Shown here piece after piece: positions 48,119-57,213 of a stretch of 64,000 nucleotides of DNA (its first letter is position 1; each line of letters starts with the position of its first letter). The notes under the pieces were generated by a model, which did no database searches, had not been told where the DNA came from, and saw only the letters and a list, made by a program, of their open reading frames with translations. The stretch is from Schizochytrium sp. CCTCC M209059 (taxonomy: Eukaryota > Sar > Bigyra > Thraustochytrida > Thraustochytriidae). The translations under genes were made by a program, and so were the position numbers. The DNA is taken from NCBI GenBank assembly GCA_000818945.1, contig KN805381.1, forward strand, positions 577,361-641,360, given 5' to 3'.

Positions 48119-48434
48119 TCAAGATTTGGCTCGCGGGCCTCTGGAAATAGGGGCAGAAGGCGAGAGGAAGGGAAACTGTGGTTTAAAGCCTTCTGCGTGA
48201 TTGTAACGTGGCCCGAAAGCCGAAGGTTTCGCGTTTTGGTGAGTTTACTCTGTGATGGACGCGAAATCGCTTTGACCTATCCGTTCCCTACAGCGCAAAG
48301 CTACTACGGAATGGAACATTCACTCTCGCCACCTGGGAAGCATGCACGACAACTTCCACTTCTGAAACGGTACCATTTCGCTCTTGCGTGCAGTCCGTAG
48401 CCGCTATTTGTTTGAAAGACCAAATCATTCCAAG

Positions 48435-48722
48435 ATGGAAAACTTAAGAAGAACCGTTCAATCAAAGATTGCTCGCTTTAAAAGTAAGAACCATAAAAGG
48501 ACGGAAAGTCTGCAGCTCGAGTATACAGATCAAGAGCCGATCGACAACTTCTCGCCTGCGGATTTCTGTGATACTTTGCATGATAAAAATGAATTGAGTT
48601 GTGGCTGGAGTACGTTGTCGTTGCTAATCATGCCAAAACTAGTTTGCTCAGCTCAAATTTTCAAGCTGTTGCCCTACTGCACTTTGGACATCAATCAAGG
48701 AGTTCGAGTGAAATGGAAATGA
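48435..48722 (+). CDS. doubtful small ORF
   Basis: 95 codons beginning MENLRRTVQSKIARFKSKNH, hydrophilic and basic at first, hydrophobic near the end. Codon use is AT-richer than every confirmed gene here, and no motif is recognised. It could be a degraded fragment or a chance frame. Confidence 0.18.
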   Translation: MENLRRTVQSKIARFKSKNHKRTESLQLEYTDQEPIDNFSPADFCDTLHDKNELSCGWSTLSLLIMPKLVCSAQIFKLLPYCTLDINQGVRVKWK

Positions 48723-49122
48723 GTTGAAGTGGTGGTTTGGCGAGATCTTCATCTTGGAACCCAGTGGTAAAACCTGCTCGCACCCAACCATCTTCGCAAT
48801 GGAGAAACAGGTCTATCAGCTGTAGCCTAGGCCAACAATGCGCGCATGGCTATGAGTGCGCCCCATGGACTGAGAGTGAGCGGCTCAAAAAATAGGACCT
48901 CATGATTGTCGCCAGCCTGAGTGCAAGCAATGACTGCATAACCTTTTCCTTCGATTTGGCAAGATCTCATTTCGATGGACTCGCAAATGATGCGCGCGCA
49001 CGGCGAAAGCGTGCGCGTCCGACGTGCGCATCCGGCGCCGCGCGCGATCCGCCATCTGAATGAACGAAGCGTGCAGTGCAGCCTCATCAAGTTCCTGGCA
49101 TTTTCGAGGGGCCGCGAGCAAG

Positions 49123-49140
49123 ACGTATATATACGTACGT
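49123..49140. promoter_or_regulatory. TATA-containing palindrome plus ACGTACGT
   Basis: ACGTATATATACGT (49123-49136) is a perfect 14-bp palindrome with a TATATATA core, overlapping ACGTACGT at 49133-49140. It sits about 300 bases upstream of the start codon at 49437, so it may be a distant TATA box for a long leader or a factor site. Confidence 0.4.
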
Positions 49141-49436
49141 AGTACCATCAAAAGTTGAGGCTCGAAAGCAAGCAAGGAAAACAAAGCAACTATAGATCCA
49201 GTCGGGCGCGACGCGCGCGCGAGCGAGCGAGCTCGTGCGGCGGGGCGCGGCGCGGCGCAGCGCGGCGCAGAACCGCAGGCAGCGCGGCGCTCGAAGGAGG
49301 CGCGGTCGCGGTCGCGCCGCGGCACGTCGCGGTTACGGTCGCTGGCGAAACGTGGGCACGAACGAAGGCGCCGGCGAGGTGCAAAACGACGGGAAGCCGC
49401 TGCGGCAGCGCGCGAGAGCGAGTGAAGCGCGGCAGC

Positions 49437-52130
49437 ATGGGCTCGTCGGCCGTGCCCGGCGCCAAGCTCGGCGCAAGCTTGGTGCGCAAGTGGACAGAGT
49501 ACCAGGAGGAGGATGCCATGGTGCTGGGCATCGGCGTGACGGTGGCCTGCGTCTGCATGGCGTCCGGCCAGTGCGACGAAATGCTCCTGTTCGGGGCCAT
49601 TACACTTCTCTTTGGCATCCTTGTGACCTGTAAGCTCCCTGCACTTCATGTAGAAAACACATTGCGCGACGCTGGCGCGCCAGAACACCGAACAGATATT
49701 ATGGCAGCGCTCGAGCGCGAGGCTGGCATCGAGCTTTCGACCGACACCGAGGCCATTCTCTTTTCCGTCGGCTGGCTCTTGACTGCACTCGCCATCTTGC
49801 TGCTGGCACGCCGCACGCTGCAACGCTACTCGCCAGCGGCCTGTGTGATTCTTTACTGTGCGTGCCTCAGCACGGTATTGCGCGACCGTGCTGCGGACGC
49901 CCAGCCCGTCATGGCCACAATAGTCGCAAGCATGTGCGCGCTCTCATTAAAGAGTAATCACGTGCTCCGCTTGCACATTGCTGCGGCTTGCTTCTGTGCC
50001 TGCATGCTGGTCATGAGTGAGTGGTCGCAGTCCTCGTCATCATCTTTAACGGGCATCGATGCGCACGGAGGCGGTGGCGGCCTCGAGGTTCAAGAGGTGC
50101 TCGGTCCCTCGGGCGTCAGTCTTTGCCTCACCGTTGGCCTGGGCGCCTGTCTGGCGCATGATCTGACGGCATTTTTTCTGCTCGAGCCCGCAGTGGATGC
50201 GGCCCACCTTTGCTATGTGCTGCTCGCAACCCTCTTTAACGTGGACGCGGCGCTGGAGCTCGCGTCTGGACATTTGCTTCCCGTCTTCGAGCGCTGGATC
50301 CCGCAACATCTTGTTTCCGCGCACCGGGGCCTGGCTGCCACAAAGGTGTTGCAAATGCGTTGGGCGGACTCCCTTGAGCGCATGGGAAGACTGCGCGTGT
50401 CAGCACCGTGGGCGGAGATCCTGACGTATCCTAATCTCGTGGCGCTCGCGCCGCCATTCTGCGTCTTTTTCGCATCGACGATGATTCTGCGCAGACTGTT
50501 TTCCCCCAAGGCGACCTGGCGAAGATCTCGATTCAAGTGGACAGTCGCCATTCTTGCCTGCGGACTTGCAGGCATCCTGGCCTGGGCCTATTCCTCGGCT
50601 TGGGACTGGCGCGTCTTGTCTCGCCACGCCACGAGCCCTGCGGCGCTCACCATGGCCTCGAGTGGCCTGTACCTCTTGGTTACGCTTGTGACGGCATCGA
50701 CAAAACATTGCAGCATCGTCAAGGGCAAGTGGTGGACAATGATCTACTTTCAGAGCGGTCAGCTCGCAGCTGGAAACGGCAGCGGCGGCCGTGGCGGCAG
50801 TGGTGGCGGGAGCCGTGGTGGCGCGGCAGCGCGTGGCGGGCCACCGCCCTTTTACATCCGGGGCGCCGATGATGCACGCGTAAAAGCTGTGGCGACCGAA
50901 CTGACCAAGCTGCTGGGCACGTATAAGAGTTTGGCGCTCCAAGTGCAGCGGCTGCAAAGGGCGACTGAGGGCAACGTTGCCCCCGGGCGTGAGCCGGACC
51001 TCGAGGATATCGAGCAGCTCGCCAAGCAGCAGATCCAGGCTGCCGATGTGGCCTGTCGCGCAGCCGTGGCTGCGGAAAAGGTAGCGCTCCAGCTCCGGGA
51101 ATTGACGAGCGACGCAGAGACGGAACGCGATCTTCTCTTGTCAATTCGCAAACACTCCAAGACCGTCGCTTCCGCCGGCAGGTCTGCGAACGACCACTAC
51201 ATGGTTATCAAGCGGCAGACGGACAACGCTGTTTCAAGTTTTGCATTGATGCGCAAGGAAATGGAGGATGCCGAAACACAGGCAGAGTCTCTCATGGAGC
51301 AAGCACGTCGCGAGCTGCGTCGCGCCGTGAAATACTATGCGAGGTCGCGCCTCGCTGCCCCCGACAAGCACGCGCGTCATGATCTCGACCAACTCATGGC
51401 AAAACTCACGACGCGGGTCGACCGGCAGATCATGGATCCAGATCAAGTCAAGCATTATCTGTCTGCGGCCAAGGCCTCTGCACAGAGCGACTCGGGACGC
51501 GGTGGGGTCAGCGCCAGCGCCAGCGCCAGCGCTAGTATTCCTGCGGCGGGGCCTTCACATTCGCTTCAGCCTTTTGCGGGTCATCCCGCTGGCGAGTCCA
51601 AAGACGCACTTGCGTTACCCTCCGGAGCCGCAGCCGCGCCTTCGACGCCGTATGAAATGGCCATGAAGCGCAAGGGCATTTCGGCCCACGACAGCGCGGG
51701 GAGCGCGGCGAATGGGCGCAATGGTCTCAGTGACCTTGGTGCTGGTGCCGACGGCGACTTTCAGGGCGCACAGGGGGGCTCTTCCTCGGCCAAGTTTGCG
51801 CACTTCATTGACCTTTCTAGGGAAGAGGGAGACAATGGCGCGAGCGGGCGTCAAGAGAGCGGCAAGTCTCGATCAACTGCTTTGGGGAAGCAATCGAGCT
51901 CACAGCGCAGCAAGCGTCGCTGGTGGCCCTTTTCCTCGTCGTCCGCACGTTCGCGCGCCGCCCTGGCCTCCTCCACTCCTGCTGGTGCTGCTGGTACTTC
52001 ATCTGCCGCTGGGCCTGGTGTCACGAGCAACACCAGCAGCAGCGATCCCACTAACGTTGCGGAGGCGCAGCGTGCCTCGCAGCGTGGCGCGCGCCACCGC
52101 TCGCTCAACCTGTCAAACAAACGAAAATGA
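49437..52130 (+). CDS. large membrane protein with coiled-coil C-terminal half
   Basis: 897 residues, not recognised. The N-terminal 430 residues hold eight or nine membrane helices (near 28-44, 48-65, 105-124, 132-149, 158-172, 178-194, 226-250, 336-352, 368-386, 404-420). A Gly/Arg-rich hinge (446-470) leads to a long helical region (about 475-690) with coiled-coil character, for example TDAETERDLLLSI and MRKEMEDAETQAESLMEQA. It is followed by an Ala/Ser-rich disordered tail including a (SA)n run (691-700) and a basic end with RSKRRWWPF. Polytopic membrane part plus cytosolic coiled coil suggests an organelle tether, scaffold or channel-like protein, but this is inference. The frame upstream of 49437 contains no ATG. 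Confidence 0.75.
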   Translation: MGSSAVPGAKLGASLVRKWTEYQEEDAMVLGIGVTVACVCMASGQCDEMLLFGAITLLFGILVTCKLPALHVENTLRDAGAPEHRTDIMAALEREAGIELSTDTEAILFSVGWLLTALAILLLARRTLQRYSPAACVILYCACLSTVLRDRAADAQPVMATIVASMCALSLKSNHVLRLHIAAACFCACMLVMSEWSQSSSSSLTGIDAHGGGGGLEVQEVLGPSGVSLCLTVGLGACLAHDLTAFFLLEPAVDAAHLCYVLLATLFNVDAALELASGHLLPVFERWIPQHLVSAHRGLAATKVLQMRWADSLERMGRLRVSAPWAEILTYPNLVALAPPFCVFFASTMILRRLFSPKATWRRSRFKWTVAILACGLAGILAWAYSSAWDWRVLSRHATSPAALTMASSGLYLLVTLVTASTKHCSIVKGKWWTMIYFQSGQLAAGNGSGGRGGSGGGSRGGAAARGGPPPFYIRGADDARVKAVATELTKLLGTYKSLALQVQRLQRATEGNVAPGREPDLEDIEQLAKQQIQAADVACRAAVAAEKVALQLRELTSDAETERDLLLSIRKHSKTVASAGRSANDHYMVIKRQTDNAVSSFALMRKEMEDAETQAESLMEQARRELRRAVKYYARSRLAAPDKHARHDLDQLMAKLTTRVDRQIMDPDQVKHYLSAAKASAQSDSGRGGVSASASASASIPAAGPSHSLQPFAGHPAGESKDALALPSGAAAAPSTPYEMAMKRKGISAHDSAGSAANGRNGLSDLGAGADGDFQGAQGGSSSAKFAHFIDLSREEGDNGASGRQESGKSRSTALGKQSSSQRSKRRWWPFSSSSARSRAALASSTPAGAAGTSSAAGPGVTSNTSSSDPTNVAEAQRASQRGARHRSLNLSNKRK

Positions 52131-53190
52131 ATGATCTCTTTGCCATCCTTGTTTGTTTGCCTCGCCATCGACCTTTCCTTTTGGTTTTCGTCCATCATTC
52201 CAATCATTCATTCATTCGTTCCTTGCGAACTGACTCTTGGCAGGTTGCACGTTGTTCATGGATCGAATCATCCAAGCCCAGAGTCACTCACATCTGTCGG
52301 TCAGTCAGCGTCAGCGTCTGCGTCAGCGTCTGCGTCTTCCTCCTCGCCAGGTTCCAGTCTGCAGCAGCTGCAGCTGACTTGACTGACGTGAGTCTGACTG
52401 TCGTTCGACACGCGTCGTCCGTCGCGCCTCGCCCGCTGCGCTGCGACGTGTGCGCGCATTTGCATCTCCATCGCCGCTGCCACGATCCGCCGGAGCAGCT
52501 GCTCATCATCGCCGGGAAGCCCGGCCTCCTCGCGCTTCCAGCTTTTTCAGCGGGCGGCGGCAGGTCTCGACTTCCCGAGCGCGCTTCGCTTCGCTTTCGT
52601 CGCCCGCGTTGCTGACTGACCCTGCTCAGCGCAGCGGCTCGGCGCGGCTTCGCTCGGCTTGGCGCGGCGCGGCACGACGTCGCGCCCACCGCGGTGCTCG
52701 CGATCCACGCCTCCCACCCGTCCGTGCGCGGCGCCTTCGTCCTCGCCCCGCGGGTGGCTCTCCTCTGGCCCGGCCTGCCTGCCTTCAAGGGGGCGCAGAA
52801 GGGCGCATGCTTTGCCGCCTGCGCGGCGCGGCCGGGCTCGACCCGGCGGCGGCGGCGGAAGAAGGGCGCGCTGAGCCCGACGCTCTGGGGGGGAATCGGG
52901 TGCCGCGGGGGCCCGCGATTCGGGGCGGCGCGGGCTAGAACCGGGGAGCAGAAGTTAGCAAGCAGGACCAGCGCCGCGACGAGAGCGCGGCCACGAGCAC
53001 GCAAGCAGACCCGGAGGCGCTGCAGCTGCGGCAGGAGAAGGACGCCGTGCCGGAGCAGGAGCAGAGCAGAGCAGAGCAGAGCAGAGCAAAGCAGAGCACG
53101 AAGCACAGCTAGCGAGCAAGCAAGCAAGCGAGCGAGCTAGCGAGCGAGCGAGCGAGCGCAGAAAAAGCTAGCTGCGTTACGAGCGTGACG
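52131..53190. other. intergenic, GC-rich, repeats near the right end
   Basis: 3' side of the large membrane protein, 5' side of the first Sec14-GOLD gene. It includes a GTCAGCGTCTGC repeat (52300-52336), TGAC patches (52376-52400, 52612) and GC-rich sequence at 52640-52960 with protein-like but ATG-poor frames. AGCAG and AGCG arrays (53059-53160) precede the Sec14-GOLD start. Confidence 0.55.
53059..53160. repeat. AGCAG pentamer and AGCG tetramer arrays
   Basis: Imperfect AGCAG units at 53059-53098, then AGCAAGCA and GCGA/AGCG units at 53110-53160. The array ends 31 bases before the start codon at 53191 and so is probably in the leader. Confidence 0.85.
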
Positions 53191-54678
53191 ATGGCGACGG
53201 CCGTGGAGCGCGCGAAGATGGGAGACGTGGCGACGGAGGCGGCGAGCCCCGAGGAGGCCAAGAGGGCGCAGGAGGCGCTCGGGAAACTCACCGCGACGAC
53301 CTCGTGGACACGGGAGGATGTCGTGACATCACTGACGATCCCGAGGGGAGAGGACTACCTCGAGAGCACCCTGGTGCGCTTCCTGCGCGCCCGCAAGGGT
53401 GACGCCACCAAGGCGGCCGAGATGATGGATAAGGCGCTCGAATTCCGAAAGGTACACGACGTGGACCACATCCTCGAGAAACCCATTGCCAAAGAAATTC
53501 TCAGGCACATTCACAAAGGCGTTTACGACGGCATCCTCCCCGAGACGGACAAGTTCGGCCGGCCCGTGTACATGCTGCGAGGAGGCGCTAGCAACGATGC
53601 GCTGCACACCTTGCTCGGCGAGAAGCCTGAGGGCTTTGAGGGCGAGTGGGACTTTCACACCCTCGAAGACGCCTTTGTCCACTGGCACCTCATCATGATC
53701 GAATATCTCACCACGGTACTCTTTGCCAAGGCCACAGCCAAGGCCGGCCGCCTCATCAACAAGTACGTTGTGCTCGACGACCTCAAGGGCTTCAGTCTGC
53801 ACGGCGTCAAGGCCTTTTACAAGGTGATTGGCTGCTTCAAAAAGACGACCGCCATCGACCAGCTGCTCTACCCCGAGCTGCTCAGCATGCTCATCTTTTG
53901 CAACAGTCCGGCCCTCTTTCGGGGACCGTGGAAGTTCATTTCCAGCTTCCTCGAGGGCGACACGGCACGCAAGATCTTCGTCCTCGGCGGTCCCTCCCAA
54001 TACGAGGCCCCTCTCGAGGTCATTGTCGACAAGAAGGATCTTCCCGAGTTCTTTGGCGGCTCGCTCAAGGGCAACCACGTGTCCACGTACGAAGAGCCGG
54101 ACACGGAAGTTTTCGACAAGATTGACGACTTTGTCTTTGCCAATGGCAAGCGCGCAGGCTTTGACGTGCAGAAGCGAAGCCAGCCCTTTTCTGTCATCAA
54201 CATTCCCGCGCGCAGCGAGAACAAGGCCTCCATCGAGCTTGAGGCTGGTCATGTCGCAGAGTGGCAAATCATGCTCGAAGCCCATGATGTAGAGTACCGC
54301 GCTGTTTTCAGCCCCAACAAAAGTACCAAGGAGAGCAACGACACCATCACAGTTCACGACCCCGAGCGTAACCCGCACGCTAGCGACGTCCGCACGCATG
54401 CCAGTTTCCACGCCGAATGCGATGGCGTGCTGACGCTTGAGCTTAGCAACAAGCACAGCCGCATGCGGTCAAAAACGGTGCTTTACAGATTGTACACATG
54501 GCGACCCGCCAAGTCCACCGCTGCCGCTACGACCGAAACGGAGGATCCCACGGCGAGTGAGCTGCCGGTAACGGCGTCAGCCACCGAGAGTATTCCAGCC
54601 AAATGCGGGTCCGAGGGGCTCGTTGCATCGCACCTCGAGCAAGACAGCCTTCAAGCCAATTCGAGCGCAACCGCGTAA
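53191..54678 (+). CDS. Sec14-like CRAL-TRIO / GOLD protein (copy 1)
   Basis: 495 residues. An N-terminal CRAL-TRIO helical region (about 50-92, TLVRFLRARKGDATKAAEMM) precedes the lipid-binding CRAL-TRIO core (about 105-292). The core has VVLDDLKGFSL, QLLYPELLSMLIFCNSPALF and DLPEFFGG, all signatures of the Sec14 phosphatidylinositol/phosphatidylcholine transfer fold. A GOLD beta-sandwich (about 330-438, IELEAGHVAEWQIMLEAHDVEYRAVF, then LELSNKHSRMRSKTVLYRLYTW) follows, and a disordered Thr/Ser/Glu-rich tail ends the chain. Sec14-GOLD proteins (patellins, SEC14L2) link lipid transfer with Golgi or membrane traffic. The longer frame opens with GTG six bases upstream; the ATG at 53191 matches copy 2 (ATAVERAKMGDVATEA against SSAAVERAKHGDVATEA). 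Confidence 0.92.
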   Translation: MATAVERAKMGDVATEAASPEEAKRAQEALGKLTATTSWTREDVVTSLTIPRGEDYLESTLVRFLRARKGDATKAAEMMDKALEFRKVHDVDHILEKPIAKEILRHIHKGVYDGILPETDKFGRPVYMLRGGASNDALHTLLGEKPEGFEGEWDFHTLEDAFVHWHLIMIEYLTTVLFAKATAKAGRLINKYVVLDDLKGFSLHGVKAFYKVIGCFKKTTAIDQLLYPELLSMLIFCNSPALFRGPWKFISSFLEGDTARKIFVLGGPSQYEAPLEVIVDKKDLPEFFGGSLKGNHVSTYEEPDTEVFDKIDDFVFANGKRAGFDVQKRSQPFSVINIPARSENKASIELEAGHVAEWQIMLEAHDVEYRAVFSPNKSTKESNDTITVHDPERNPHASDVRTHASFHAECDGVLTLELSNKHSRMRSKTVLYRLYTWRPAKSTAAATTETEDPTASELPVTASATESIPAKCGSEGLVASHLEQDSLQANSSATA

Positions 54679-55281
54679 GAAAGCCATCCTCGACCTACTT
54701 GAACTTTACTAGGCCTCGTCTCTCTCTTTTTCCTCCAGCTCGAAACGATTTAAGTTGACTTTGTCTCTGTCACGATGGTCTGTTCCACTTCACCTAGCAA
54801 GAAACCAAACCTTTGGGAACAAGCCCAGCCTGGGTGCACACCCACAAAAGAAGTTTGCACGTTCCCAACCTTGTGAGGAGTGGGTGAGAAGAGATCGCGC
54901 AAGCACTTGTGGCGCGATTTCTTTCCAAGCGCACAGGCTGTTCAAGTTATGTCGTCCAGCGTGCCGCGACTCACAGTCAGCTTCCTACTTGCGAGGACCC
55001 CCTCCCTTACCGACCCTACGCCTTTTGCTCCCTTGCAGCCGCGGCGGCGTCAGACGGCAAAAGACCTGGACGCACGCACGGGAGGCGACACACGAGACGA
55101 CTCGAGACGACACGAGACGCCACGACGCGCAGAGGCTTCGGCAGCCAGCGCAGCCTGGCCCCGCGGAGGAGTCTCTCGGCGTGCAGCTGGGCTGACTGAC
55201 TGACTGCCTGCCTGACTGACTGACAGACAGCGGTGGCGGGCGTGTCTGCGAGCGGGCGTGGCGTCGTTGGCGTCGCGGAGA
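54679..55281. other. spacer between the Sec14-GOLD pair
   Basis: 603 bases containing the 3' end of copy 1 and the promoter of copy 2. GACACGAGACGACTCGAGACGACACGAGACG-type units lie at 55088-55125 and the CTGA array at 55187-55228. Confidence 0.6.
55187..55228. repeat. CTGA / CTGC tetramer array
   Basis: CTGACTGACTGACTGCCTGCCTGACTGACTGAC-type array ending 54 bases before the start codon at 55282. The CTGAC word equals a consensus intron branch-point core, but no acceptor is needed for the gene that follows. Confidence 0.85.
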
Positions 55282-56727
55282 ATGAGCAGCGCAGCCGTGG
55301 AGCGCGCCAAGCACGGCGACGTGGCGACCGAGGCGTCGGGGCCAGAGGAAAAGGCCCAGGCGGAAAAGGTGCTGGAGACGCTGACGTCGACCACCGCGTG
55401 GACGCGCGACAACGTGGTGGCGTCGCTGACGATTCCGCCTGGGGAAGAGTACCTCGAAACGACGCTCGTTCGCTACCTGCGTGCGCGAAATGGCGACGTC
55501 ACCAAGGCAGCGACCATGATGGACGAGGCTCTCACCTTTCGGAAACGCCACGATGTGGACAACCTCTTGAACAAACCCATGAGCAAGAAGCTTCTCAGAC
55601 ACGTGCGTCTGGGCGTCTACGATGGCATTCTTTCCTCCTTTGACAACTTTGGTCGCCCCGTGTACATGCTGCGCGGAGGCCTGAGCAACGAAGGCATCCA
55701 CGAGATCCTGAAAAAGCCCCACGAGTACACGGGAGAGTGGTCTTCGCAGGCCCTTGAAGACGCCTTTATGCACTGGCACATTGTCATGCAAGAGTACCTT
55801 ACGAGAGTCCTGTGCGCAGAGGCCACCGCCAAGGCGGGACGCCTCATTAACAAGTACCTCGTCATTGACGATCTCAAGGGCCTCAGCCTGCACGGCATCG
55901 CTGGCGTCTACAAGACCATTGGTTACTTTAAGAAGACGGCCTACATTGATCAGCTGCTCTACCCCGAGATGATGAGCATGTTTATGATCATCAACAGCTC
56001 GGCGCTCTTCCGGGCTCCTTGGAAACTGATCTCCAGTTTCCTTGACGGCGATACGGTGCGCAAGATTTTCATTCTCGGTGGACCTTCGCAATATCTCCCG
56101 CCCCTCGAGGCTGTGCTGTCCAAGGACAAACGTCCCGACTTTCTTGGGGGCACGCTGCCGGGCGCGCACGTGACCACCGTCGATACGCCCGACACGGTGA
56201 TCTTTGACCGAATCGATGAGGTTTGTCTCGCGAACGCCCAAAAGAACGGCTTCGACATTGCGCAGCGCTGCGCCCCGCTCAAGCAGCTCACCGTCGCTGC
56301 CAAGGCCGTAGAGACAATCACGAGCGAGGTTTCCGCCGGAGAGACCATCGAGTGGCAGTTGACCGTCGACGCGCACGACATTGGCCTTCGCATCTTCTTC
56401 AAGCCTTCTGATAGTCAAAAGATTGAGGTCATTGATGAACCGGAAAAGAAGCATCAGTCAAGCGATGTTCGTCTTCACATGAGCTACGTTGCATCGACCA
56501 ATGGTCTCCTCACGATCGAAGTAAGCAACAAGCATAGCCGCTTCCGCTCCAAATCCGTCTCGTACAGAGTGTATACCTGGCAGTCCAAAGTGCCAGCTCA
56601 GGATGCTGAACTTCCCAACAGCGACAACGTCTCCGTCGGTGTAGGAAAGGACAGCGCCACCGCGTCCGCCCTGCCCGTTGATGCAGGAGCCCCTGTAGTG
56701 CCTGCGAACGCAACGGGCGCTGAGTGA
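55282..56727 (+). CDS. Sec14-like CRAL-TRIO / GOLD protein (copy 2)
   Basis: 481 residues, paralogue of the gene at 53191 along its full length, with the same domain order: CRAL-TRIO (about 105-290; VIDDLKGLSLHG, LYPEMMSMFMIINSSALF, DFLGGTLPGAH) then GOLD (about 325-430; ISNKHSR-like VSNKHSRFRSKSVSYRVYTW). Identical blocks such as TAKAGRLINKY, YIDQLLYP against AIDQLLYP, and RKIF(V/I)LGGPSQY show a recent or conserved duplication. The acidic C-tail differs most. The frame upstream opens with GTG; the ATG at 55282 is used and aligns with copy 1. Confidence 0.92.
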   Translation: MSSAAVERAKHGDVATEASGPEEKAQAEKVLETLTSTTAWTRDNVVASLTIPPGEEYLETTLVRYLRARNGDVTKAATMMDEALTFRKRHDVDNLLNKPMSKKLLRHVRLGVYDGILSSFDNFGRPVYMLRGGLSNEGIHEILKKPHEYTGEWSSQALEDAFMHWHIVMQEYLTRVLCAEATAKAGRLINKYLVIDDLKGLSLHGIAGVYKTIGYFKKTAYIDQLLYPEMMSMFMIINSSALFRAPWKLISSFLDGDTVRKIFILGGPSQYLPPLEAVLSKDKRPDFLGGTLPGAHVTTVDTPDTVIFDRIDEVCLANAQKNGFDIAQRCAPLKQLTVAAKAVETITSEVSAGETIEWQLTVDAHDIGLRIFFKPSDSQKIEVIDEPEKKHQSSDVRLHMSYVASTNGLLTIEVSNKHSRFRSKSVSYRVYTWQSKVPAQDAELPNSDNVSVGVGKDSATASALPVDAGAPVVPANATGAE

Positions 56728-57213
56728 TGCATTTTTTTAATGCCTCGAATCGAGCTGCGTGTGACGACGATTTCTCCAGAACGTGTCGCATCTCGCGGCT
56801 TTTGCAAGAAGTTTGTGGGTTGACGAGGTCAAAAGTGGGACGAGCCTGGGTCAGACATCAGATGTAAAGCGTCAGATACCCGGCGATTGGAAACAGAACG
56901 CAGTCGACCGGCGACTGATAATATCACGTGCACCCACCTCTTCTCTCACGTACAGGCTCGTGTGCGTTCCTTCAAACAACCAAAAATGTCGTGTCTATTC
57001 TTTTTAATTTTTCTCTGTCATTAGTCATTGGCGATCGTCACACCAAAGAAAGCAAAAAAAAGGGTTATCATTGTCAAGAATCATTTATTTCGAATACCAG
57101 AGCAAAAGCTATACTCTGCGCGAGTTGAATTTTCCGAAGACCAAAGGCAAAATTTTGCTCTATGCGAGTTGTCTGTCGCGATTGCAGAGCTTTTGTTGTA
57201 AACTCTTGCTTGG
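56728..57213. other. convergent 3' spacer
   Basis: 486 bases, AT-richer near 56990-57110, between the second Sec14-GOLD gene (plus) and the methyltransferase-like gene (minus). Nothing else is seen. Confidence 0.6.

Larger units (their letters stand above)
46115..49436. other. gene-poor region, 3.3 kb
   Basis: No gene is well supported. It holds a GGCGA/GCGAT repeat block at 46480-46550, several GC-rich open frames at 46620-47070 and 47480-47760, an AAAAAG run near 47830, a 9-bp hairpin at 48096-48118, one AT-rich small frame at 48435, and a TATA-like palindrome at 49123. The right end is the promoter of the large membrane protein at 49437. Confidence 0.5.

Noticed and set aside
48900..49823. 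307-codon minus-strand frame
   Set aside because: It overlaps the start of the large membrane-protein gene on the opposite strand and is its shadow in GC-rich DNA.
52288..53127. 279-codon minus-strand frame and plus-strand frames around 52690-53140
   Set aside because: The frames run through AGCAG and GTCAGC arrays and have biased, repeat-driven composition.
54985..56454. 489-codon minus-strand frame
   Set aside because: It is the mirror of the second Sec14-GOLD gene; the plus strand has full domain support.
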